Source: a bacterium
GTDB lineage: Bacteria; Patescibacteriota; Minisyncoccia; Minisyncoccales; CG1-02-41-26
Direction of reading: 5' to 3'
Assembly: GCA_021163625.1 (NCBI GenBank)
Contig: JAGGTS010000028.1
Coordinates: 1 to 10,730, forward strand
Length of the DNA: 10,730 bases
In this document: positions 1-4,369 of the stretch, in pieces
How positions within the stretch are numbered: the first letter of the stretch is position 1
How the letters are laid out: each line of letters opens with the position of its first letter
The notes under the pieces: model-generated
Database searches by the model: none
Seen by the model: the letters and a program-made list of their open reading frames with translations, nothing else
What the model was told of the DNA's origin: nothing
Position numbers and translations under genes: made by a program

Positions 1-39
1 AGCACTGATTTAGGTTTAGTTTTCTATCAATTTAAATAA
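1..39 (+). CDS. Possible C-terminal tail of an upstream gene (partial)
   Basis: Frame 1 is open from the window edge for 12 codons, reading STDLGLVFYQFK, and ends at a TAA at 37-39. The other two forward frames are closed within 15 bases, and all three reverse frames carry stops by base 34. The stretch is too short to tell from chance in AT-rich DNA and the residues match no family I recognise. It is recorded only because it is the one reading that could be the end of a gene entering from the left. Confidence 0.22.
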   Translation, partial: STDLGLVFYQFK

Positions 40-78
40 TATTTGCTGCCAAAGAAAAACTTGAAACTGTCGGATATC

Positions 79-104
79 GCGGCAAAGCCGCTTTGAGTTT
101 TTGG
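79..104 (+). terminator. Weak terminator-like hairpin
   Basis: A GCGGC/GCCGC stem (79-83 with 87-91) closes a three-base AAA loop and is followed by an interrupted T-rich stretch. It lies about 40 bases after the possible gene end at 39, so it could terminate an upstream transcript. The stem is short and the T tract is broken by GAG, so support is weak. Confidence 0.25.
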
Positions 105-166
105 GATTTTGCTGTCGTCTCTGGCCGCTAAAAAATACTATATCCGTAGTAAGCTTTATTTTACCA

Positions 167-194
167 TTGGTACTCTAACTATTTTTAATATAAT
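167..194 (+). promoter_or_regulatory. Predicted sigma-70-type promoter
   Basis: A TTGGTA box (167-172, four of six to the TTGACA consensus) lies 16 bp from a perfect TATAAT (189-194). The -35 box sits inside a small palindrome TACCATTGGTA (162-172), which could serve as an operator. The predicted transcript would start near 201 and run into the hairpin at 233-260, the mini-ORF at 235-315 and perhaps the NifX-like gene at 451. Confidence 0.5.
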
Positions 195-232
195 GCGCCA
201 GAACTATACTTTTTGATTTTTTAGCAGTTATT

Positions 233-260
233 TTATGGCAGCGCACAGTGCTACCCATAA
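233..260 (+). other. Imperfect hairpin downstream of a promoter
   Basis: TTATGG (233-238) pairs with CCATAA (255-260). After a small internal bulge, AGCGC (240-244) pairs with GTGCT (248-252, one G-U pair) around an ACA loop. The hairpin would lie about 30 bases into a transcript from the 167-194 promoter. It is followed by ATTTT but has no proper U tract, so it does not look like a normal terminator. It contains the ATG of the mini-ORF 235-315. Confidence 0.35.
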
Positions 261-315
261 ATTTTGCGACATTTCACGCGCTTTGTGCAACAAAAAAGAG
301 GACAGCCCTGTTTAA
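235..315 (+). CDS. Doubtful 26-codon mini-ORF
   Basis: ATG at 235 opens 26 codons ending at TAA 313-315. The peptide starts MAAHSATHKFCDISRALCNK and has two cysteines. Local base composition is more GC-rich than the flanks, and the start is preceded by a T-rich TTATTTT like that of clpP, but there is no Shine-Dalgarno site and the ATG is buried in the 233-260 hairpin. I recognise no family. It may be a real micropeptide, a remnant of a decayed gene, or part of a dispersed non-coding element. Confidence 0.2.
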   Translation: MAAHSATHKFCDISRALCNKKEDSPV

Positions 316-382
316 AAAATCTGGATATTGTTATTTGGGGTATTACCATTTAGTCATTATAGATTAGTTATGCTATGTTTGT

Positions 383-405
383 ATTTGGATTTGGATTTGG
401 ATTTG
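383..405 (+). repeat. Short tandem repeat of a hexamer
   Basis: The hexamer ATTTGG occurs three times in tandem (383-400), followed by a partial fourth ATTTG (401-405). If translation began upstream of 451 this would encode alternating Leu-Asp. It more likely sits in the promoter region of the next gene, just before a TATAAT at 418-423, where copy-number change by slippage could alter promoter spacing. Confidence 0.6.
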
Positions 406-423
406 CATAAACGTAGATATAAT
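397..423 (+). promoter_or_regulatory. Predicted promoter of the NifX-like gene
   Basis: A perfect TATAAT lies at 418-423, 27 bases before the preferred start codon at 451. The only -35 candidate is the weak TTGGAT (397-402, 15 bp spacer), which is itself part of the hexamer repeat. The predicted RNA would have a leader of only about 20 bases. Confidence 0.4.
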
Positions 424-450
424 GTCATAGATAATTATGGGTATAGTTAT

Positions 451-858
451 ATGAAACAAGATTTCGTAAAAATTGCTTGCGGCACAGATGATGGGATTAA
501 TTTTACAAAAGAGCATTTTGGTTCAGCAAGTTTTTATTTGATTTATCTTTTTAACTTAAAAACAGGAGAGATTAAGAAAATAGAAGAACGGAAAAATACA
601 AGCATAGAGGAAGAAATGCATGGGGATCCTAAAAAAGCCCAGTCAATCAGCGCGCTCCTAAAAGATGTTCAGGTTTTGGTTGCATTTGTAATGGGTCCAA
701 ATATTGTTAGGATAAGAAAGAAATTTTTGCCGATAATATCAAGAGAAAGGAGCATTAAAATCGCATTGGAAAAGCTTAAAAAACAGAGCAATAAGATTAG
801 ACAAGAATTAAAAAAGAAAACTGGCATAGATAAAGAAATTATTTATTTAAAAATATAA
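451..858 (+). CDS. NifX/NifB-type dinitrogenase FeMo-cofactor-binding-domain protein
   Basis: The 135-residue protein is a single alpha/beta domain of the dinitrogenase iron-molybdenum cofactor biosynthesis family (NifX, NafY and the NifB C-terminus). The visible pattern is strand IACGTDDG (8-15), the family's HFG (22-24), strand YLIY (29-32), a variable turn, the EMHGDPKKAQSIS segment (55-67), strand VLVAFVMGP (75-83) and a basic C-terminal helix. In nitrogen fixers these proteins carry FeMo-cofactor or its precursors; stand-alone relatives are widespread in non-fixers and mostly uncharacterised, and no nitrogenase gene lies nearby. ATG 451 is chosen because the domain begins there. The open frame runs back to TTG 328, but that extension is Leu-Asp repeat and promoter-like DNA. 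No Shine-Dalgarno site is visible. The family call is fairly secure; the ligand is unknown. Confidence 0.75.
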   Translation: MKQDFVKIACGTDDGINFTKEHFGSASFYLIYLFNLKTGEIKKIEERKNTSIEEEMHGDPKKAQSISALLKDVQVLVAFVMGPNIVRIRKKFLPIISRERSIKIALEKLKKQSNKIRQELKKKTGIDKEIIYLKI

Positions 859-878
859 TTTCTTATAAAAATTTTTTT
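833..878 (+). terminator. AT-rich hairpin spanning a stop codon, with T tract
   Basis: A perfect 10-bp inverted repeat, AAGAAATTAT (833-842) and ATAATTTCTT (855-864), brackets the stop codon of the NifX-like gene. Seven bases later there is a run of seven T (872-878). The stem has only one G-C pair, so as a terminator it would be weak. It may instead stabilise the 3' end. Confidence 0.4.
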
Positions 879-906
879 ACCGAAGACAAGACAGAAATTT
901 TCAATT

Positions 907-933
907 TTGCAATAATTTATTTTTATCTATTAT
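907..933 (+). promoter_or_regulatory. Weak promoter candidate for a small RNA
   Basis: TTGCAA (907-912) is followed after 15 bp by TATTAT (928-933, five of six to consensus). The spacing is short and the surroundings are AT-rich, so a chance match is likely. If it is real, the RNA would begin near 940. Confidence 0.22.
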
Positions 934-939
934 TTTAGC

Positions 940-1006
940 CCAATAACTGCTGCCGAGCGGCTCGGTCAAAAAGGTTCTATCCGGCATTCAATATTGCCGG
1001 GTTTTT
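940..1006 (+). ncRNA. Candidate small RNA with two hairpins
   Basis: A GC-rich hairpin, CCGAG-CGG-CTCGG (953-965), stands out in AT-rich DNA. A single-stranded linker AAAAAGG leads to a second hairpin that forms a standard terminator (981-1006). A weak promoter lies just upstream. Compact RNA with a terminator hairpin is the layout of a bacterial sRNA, but it could equally be the 3' end of the upstream mRNA. I recognise no Rfam family. Confidence 0.25.
981..1006 (+). terminator. Rho-independent terminator
   Basis: A CCGGCA (981-986) / TGCCGG (995-1000) stem with an eight-base loop is followed directly by G and five T (1002-1006). This is the best intrinsic terminator in the window. It separates everything upstream from the rpsO transcription unit, whose promoter begins at 1008. 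Confidence 0.78.
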
Positions 1007-1007
1007 C

Positions 1008-1036
1008 TTGATTTAGTAAATTATATTTGATAAGAT
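1008..1036 (+). promoter_or_regulatory. Predicted rpsO promoter
   Basis: TTGATT (1008-1013, four of six) lies 17 bp from TAAGAT (1031-1036, four of six). The -10 box is preceded by TGA (1028-1030), giving an extended -10. The promoter starts right after the terminator, as expected for an independent unit. The predicted RNA start is near 1043, giving a leader of about 127 nt before rpsO. Confidence 0.55.
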
Positions 1037-1065
1037 AATAAAAGCTTTTATTGTTAAGAGGCGTT

Positions 1066-1176
1066 TTGATTAGCGAATTAAAATTAATAGAAATAGAGCG
1101 AGATAAAAGTCGAGGAATCAGGCTATTGCAGCCAGCCAATATTTTATTAGCTAAAAGAAATAGGTATTTATGCTAA
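1066..1176 (+). CDS. Possible rpsO leader peptide (36 codons)
   Basis: TTG at 1066 follows a strong Shine-Dalgarno-like AAGAGG (1056-1061) by four bases. It opens 36 codons that end at TAA 1174-1176, four bases past the rpsO ATG at 1170, in the arrangement ATGCTAA. The peptide begins [20 protein letters not shown] (TTG read as Met) and is basic and amphipathic. The overlap would allow translational coupling to rpsO. The start is not ATG and I know no homologous peptide, so the AAGAGG may instead belong to a structured S15-binding leader RNA. Confidence 0.3.
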   Translation: MISELKLIEIERDKSRGIRLLQPANILLAKRNRYLC

Positions 1177-1436
1177 AATCAAAAGAAAAGCAAAAAATTG
1201 TAGGAGAACATAAAATCCATAAAAGTGACACTGGATCGGCTGAAGTTCAGATTGCCCTTTTGACCGAGAACATCAAAAGCGTGCTTAGCCATTTAAAAAA
1301 GCATCCAAAAGATACCCACTCAAGACGGGGGCTCTTAAAAATGGTTATAAAGAGGAAAAAGCTGTTAAAGTATTTAGAGAAAAAATCAAAGAGAAGATAT
1401 AACAACATTGTCAAAAAAATGGGCCTTAAAAAGTAA
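1170..1436 (+). CDS. rpsO: 30S ribosomal protein S15
   Basis: The 88-residue protein is full length for S15 (about 88-90 residues). The family hallmarks are present: the loop [18 protein letters not shown] (18-35) after helix 1, H41-LKKHPKD48-THS51-RRGLL, and the basic C-terminal helices. D20-T-G, H41, D48 and S51 are the positions that in characterised S15 contact the helix 20/21/22 junction and helix 22 of 16S rRNA. S15 is an early-binding protein of the small-subunit platform. The start is ATG 1170, with a modest AGG at 1162-1164 five bases upstream. The gene leads a unit followed by a NYN-domain gene and pnp. In E. coli rpsO and pnp are also adjacent and both are autoregulated; whether this leader is controlled by S15 cannot be seen directly. 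Confidence 0.97.
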   Translation: MLKSKEKQKIVGEHKIHKSDTGSAEVQIALLTENIKSVLSHLKKHPKDTHSRRGLLKMVIKRKKLLKYLEKKSKRRYNNIVKKMGLKK

Positions 1437-1454
1437 ATAACTTTAAAAGCAAAA

Positions 1455-1504
1455 CAATAAGCAAGCTTTTAATTTATGAAAAACATTAATAGATTTGCTT
1501 ATTG
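1455..1504 (+). other. Stem-loop between rpsO and the NYN gene
   Basis: A perfect 10-bp inverted repeat, CAATAAGCAA (1455-1464) and TTGCTTATTG (1495-1504), encloses a 30-nt loop. What follows (CTTCATTTATTT) is T-rich but not a clean T tract. It could be a partial terminator that sets rpsO above the downstream genes, or a processing/stability hairpin. E. coli has both a terminator and an RNase III site in the equivalent rpsO-pnp gap. Confidence 0.5.
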
Positions 1505-1524
1505 CTTCATTTATTTAACTATTT

Positions 1525-2034
1525 ATGTTCATTAAGCCGACAGAGCAACGGGTAGAAATTCTAATTGATGTCCAGAACCTTTATTATTCAGCTATTAATC
1601 TCTATGGCCATAACACCAGAGTTAATTTTAAAGAAATTATAAAACAAGCAATTGGCGGCAGAAAGCTTATTAGGGCTTTTGCTTATGTCGTAAGAACGAA
1701 AACGGGTGAGGAAAAACCGTTTTTTGATGCATTGACAAACCTCGGCATTGAGATGAGGGTGAGGGACTTGCAGGAATTTTATGGCGGACAGAAGAAAGCC
1801 GACTGGGATGTTGGCATTGTTATTGACGCTGTCAGGACCGCTCCAGGTGTTGACGTTATTATTTTATGCTCTGGAGATGGAGATTTTGTTCCTTTAGTTG
1901 AATATTTAAAAAACCAAGGCAAAAGGGTTGAAGTTATGGCCTTTGGTAGGTCAACTGCTTCAAAGCTAAGAGCTTCATCCGACCAGTTTCTTGACATTGA
2001 TAAAAATCCAAAGAAGTTTTTGCTTAAAAGATAA
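1525..2034 (+). CDS. NYN-domain (PIN-like, LabA/DUF88 type) putative ribonuclease
   Basis: The 169-residue protein is essentially one NYN domain, the PIN/FLAP-nuclease-like fold of the LabA/DUF88 group (COG1432). The acidic positions are present: D15 at the end of strand 1 (VEILIDVQNLYYSA), D93 and D95 (KKADWDVGIVIDAV, with D101), and D118 and D120 in SGDGDFVPLVEYL. The glycine-rich KRVEVMAFGRSTASKLRASSDQFLDID (133-159) is the usual end of the fold. These acids are expected to bind metal for RNA cleavage; activity is inferred, not shown. ATG 1525 has no Shine-Dalgarno site, only the T-rich CTATTT. The gene lies 88 bases after rpsO and 29 before pnp, which suggests co-transcription and a role in RNA processing or decay. 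The substrate is unknown. Confidence 0.88.
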   Translation: MFIKPTEQRVEILIDVQNLYYSAINLYGHNTRVNFKEIIKQAIGGRKLIRAFAYVVRTKTGEEKPFFDALTNLGIEMRVRDLQEFYGGQKKADWDVGIVIDAVRTAPGVDVIILCSGDGDFVPLVEYLKNQGKRVEVMAFGRSTASKLRASSDQFLDIDKNPKKFLLKR

Positions 2035-2063
2035 AAGGATACAAAAATAAATTTTCAAAAGAT

Positions 2064-4214
2064 ATGACGACAAAATTTAATAAAGAAATTGCGAAAAGAA
2101 ATTTAGAAATCCAAGTAGGAGGATTTGCCGATCAGGCTTCCGGCTCCTGTCTTGTAAGATATGGAGACACTTCTGTTTTGAGTACTGCCCAGCTTGGCCA
2201 GGAAAAAGAGGACATTGATTTTTTCCCCTTAACTTGTGATTACGAAGAGAAATATTATGCTGCTGGTCGCATCGGCGGCTCGCGCTTTATCAGAAGAGAA
2301 GGCCGTCCGAGCACTGAAGCCATCTTGGTTTCAAGAATGATTGACAGGACGATTCGTCCTCTTTTTCCAGATAATTTTTTTTCAGAAGTTCAAGTAATTA
2401 ACACGTGTTTAAGCTGGGATGAAAAAAACGACCCAGGCATTTTGGGAATTTTAGGGTCTTCAATTGCTTTGCTTGTTTCGGAAATTCCCTGGAGGGGGCC
2501 TGTTGCTGCAGTGAGAGTTGCTATGGTTGACGGCCAGTTTGTTCTAAACCCAAACTATAAACAAAGAGAAGAAAGCAGGCTTGATATTGTTTTTTCAGGC
2601 CAGAAAAATGGTGACGGCAGGGTTTCAATTAATATGATTGAGGGCGGAGCATTAGAAGCATCAGAAGAAGAGGTCTCAAAGGCATTAAATTTTGCTTTGC
2701 CTGCTATTACGGAATTGTTAGATTTTCAAGAAGAGATAGCAAGGAAAATTTCAAAAAAGAAGATATCATTTGGACAAGAAAGCTTAGGCAAGGAGGTTGA
2801 AGCGGAGTGCAAAGAGTTTTTAAAGCAGAGATTGGAACAAGCTCTTTTCAATAAAGACAAACAGGAGAGAGAAAAATCTCTTAGAAATTTAGAGGAAGAG
2901 CTGATAGAAAAAGTAAAGGAAAAATTTGGACTAGAAAATACGAGGCAAATTAAAATTTTCTTTGAAAAAAGCAAAAAAGAATTATTAAGAGAAAGCATTT
3001 TAAAATATGAAAAAAGGATTGATAACAGAAGACTTGACGAGGTTAGAGAGATAAAGGTTGAAGCAGGAATTTTGCCGCGAACTCATGGCTCGGCTATATT
3101 TTCAAGGGGAATGACGAAAGTTCTTTCAATTCTAACGCTTGGTTCGCCAAGCGACCAGCAACTTTTGGAAGGGATGGAAATTGTTAAAAAAAAGAGGTTT
3201 TTACATCATTATAATTTTCCTCCTTACTGCTCGGGCGATGTAAAAAGGATTGGCTCTCCAAACAGGAGAGAAATAGGCCATGGCATGCTTGCTGAAAAAG
3301 CGCTTCGTCCCCTCATTCCAAGCTTTGATGATTTTCCTTACACAATCAGGGTTGTATCCGAGGTTTTAAGCTCTAATGGCTCTACCAGCATGGCTTCTGT
3401 TTCTGCTGCCTCGCTGGCCTTGATGGATGCAGGCGTGCCTGTTTTAAGGAACGCGGCGGGAATTGCAATAGGGATTATAAGAGACGGCGATAATTATAAA
3501 ATGCTGACCGACATTCAAGGCCCAGAAGATTCTTTGGGGGAGATGGATTTTAAGGTTGCAGGAACTAAAATTGGGATAACAGCCATTCAAATGGATGTGA
3601 AGGGTGAAGGCATAACAGAAGAAATTTTCAAAGAAGCTCTTGCAAGGGCAAAGAGGGCGAGAAACCAAATTTTAGATATTCAAGATAAACTTTTAGCAAG
3701 ACCGAGGCAAAACCTTAGCGAATTTGCTCCGAGAGTTTATGTTATCAAAATTAATCCTGAAAAAATCGGGAGCATAATTGGGCCCGGAGGGAGAACTGTC
3801 AATGAGATAATCGAAGGATGCGGCGTATCTATTGACATTGAAGAGTCTGGCAAAGTCTTTATTACAGCGGAAAAAGAAGAGGCTGCCAAAAAAGCAATTG
3901 ATTGGATAAAAAGCCTCACTCGTGAGTTAAAAGTGGGCGAAGTATTCCAAGGAAAAGTGAAACGAATTTTAGATTTCGGCGCTATAATAGAAATTGTCCC
4001 GGGCCAAGAAGGGCTTTGCCATATTTCCCAATTTGCGCCTTTTAGAATTAATAAAATTAGAGATGTTGTTAAGGTTGGCGATATTATACCAGTGAAAATA
4101 ATCAGCATTGACCAACAGGGGAGGATTAACCTTTCAGCAATGGAGGCAGGCTTTAAGGTTGGCCAAAGAAGCAGAATAAACAATCATTATAATGGAAAGA
4201 AGAGTAGAGCCTAA
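2064..4214 (+). CDS. pnp: Polyribonucleotide nucleotidyltransferase (PNPase)
   Basis: PNPase is the phosphorolytic 3'-to-5' exoribonuclease of bacterial mRNA decay and can also add 3' tails. The 716 residues match the usual length, and all domains are present in order: RNase PH 1 (about 8-145, with FIRREGRPSTEAILVSRMID and IRPLFP), an all-helical lysine/glutamate-rich linker (about 230-320), RNase PH 2 (about 325-550), KH (about 555-615, GPGG at 573-576) and S1 (about 622-695, starting VGEVFQGKVKRILDFGA). In the catalytic segment DIQGPEDSLGEMDFKVAGT, D489 and D495 correspond to E. coli D486 and D492, so the enzyme should be active. E493 replaces an aspartate there, a mild change. There is no Shine-Dalgarno site before ATG 2064. 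It follows the NYN gene by 29 bases, and no convincing terminator follows it. Confidence 0.97.
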   Translation: MTTKFNKEIAKRNLEIQVGGFADQASGSCLVRYGDTSVLSTAQLGQEKEDIDFFPLTCDYEEKYYAAGRIGGSRFIRREGRPSTEAILVSRMIDRTIRPLFPDNFFSEVQVINTCLSWDEKNDPGILGILGSSIALLVSEIPWRGPVAAVRVAMVDGQFVLNPNYKQREESRLDIVFSGQKNGDGRVSINMIEGGALEASEEEVSKALNFALPAITELLDFQEEIARKISKKKISFGQESLGKEVEAECKEFLKQRLEQALFNKDKQEREKSLRNLEEELIEKVKEKFGLENTRQIKIFFEKSKKELLRESILKYEKRIDNRRLDEVREIKVEAGILPRTHGSAIFSRGMTKVLSILTLGSPSDQQLLEGMEIVKKKRFLHHYNFPPYCSGDVKRIGSPNRREIGHGMLAEKALRPLIPSFDDFPYTIRVVSEVLSSNGSTSMASVSAASLALMDAGVPVLRNAAGIAIGIIRDGDNYKMLTDIQGPEDSLGEMDFKVAGTKIGITAIQMDVKGEGITEEIFKEALARAKRARNQILDIQDKLLARPRQNLSEFAPRVYVIKINPEKIGSIIGPGGRTVNEIIEGCGVSIDIEESGKVFITAEKEEAAKKAIDWIKSLTRELKVGEVFQGKVKRILDFGAIIEIVPGQEGLCHISQFAPFRINKIRDVVKVGDIIPVKIISIDQQGRINLSAMEAGFKVGQRSRINNHYNGKKSRA

Positions 4215-4267
4215 AAAGCCTGCTTAAAATTTGTTGCGGCAAACAATAGAATATTTAAGCTTTCGAC

Positions 4268-4297
4268 TGGACAATCAAATTCAGACTGGGATAAAAT
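4268..4297 (+). promoter_or_regulatory. Predicted promoter of the coiled-coil gene
   Basis: TGGACA (4268-4273, five of six to TTGACA) lies 18 bp from TAAAAT (4292-4297, five of six to TATAAT). The predicted start near 4304 leaves an AT-rich leader of about 65 nt with no Shine-Dalgarno site. It lies in the 155-bp gap after pnp, so this gene probably has its own transcription start. Confidence 0.48.
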
Positions 4298-4369
4298 TAA
4301 AAAATAGTTTAAAATAAAATATAAAATAATTTATTTCAAATAAAAAAGATCGAATAACTCTATAACTCT

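Larger units (their letters stand above)
859..1169 (+). other. 311-bp gene-poor region before rpsO
   Basis: This stretch separates the NifX-like gene from rpsO. From left to right it holds a T7 tract after a hairpin, an AT-rich stretch with a weak promoter-like pair (907-933), a GC-rich hairpin (952-966), a clear intrinsic terminator (981-1006), a good promoter (1008-1036) and the 127-nt rpsO leader with a possible leader peptide. No tRNA or protein family was recognised in it. Confidence 0.7.

Noticed and set aside
328..450. N-terminal extension of the NifX-like gene from TTG 328
   Set aside because: It would encode a Leu-Asp hexamer repeat and cover a TATAAT box. The conserved domain starts right after ATG 451.
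972..983. GGTTCTATCC resembling a tRNA T-arm
   Set aside because: No acceptor, D or anticodon stems can be built around it. The following bases form a terminator hairpin instead.
2726..4183. Reverse-strand ORFs inside pnp
   Set aside because: They lie within a fully conserved PNPase reading frame and have no recognisable protein features.
4215..4260. Terminator after pnp
   Set aside because: Only a 5-bp TTGTT/AACAA stem around GCGGCA is visible, with no T tract after it.
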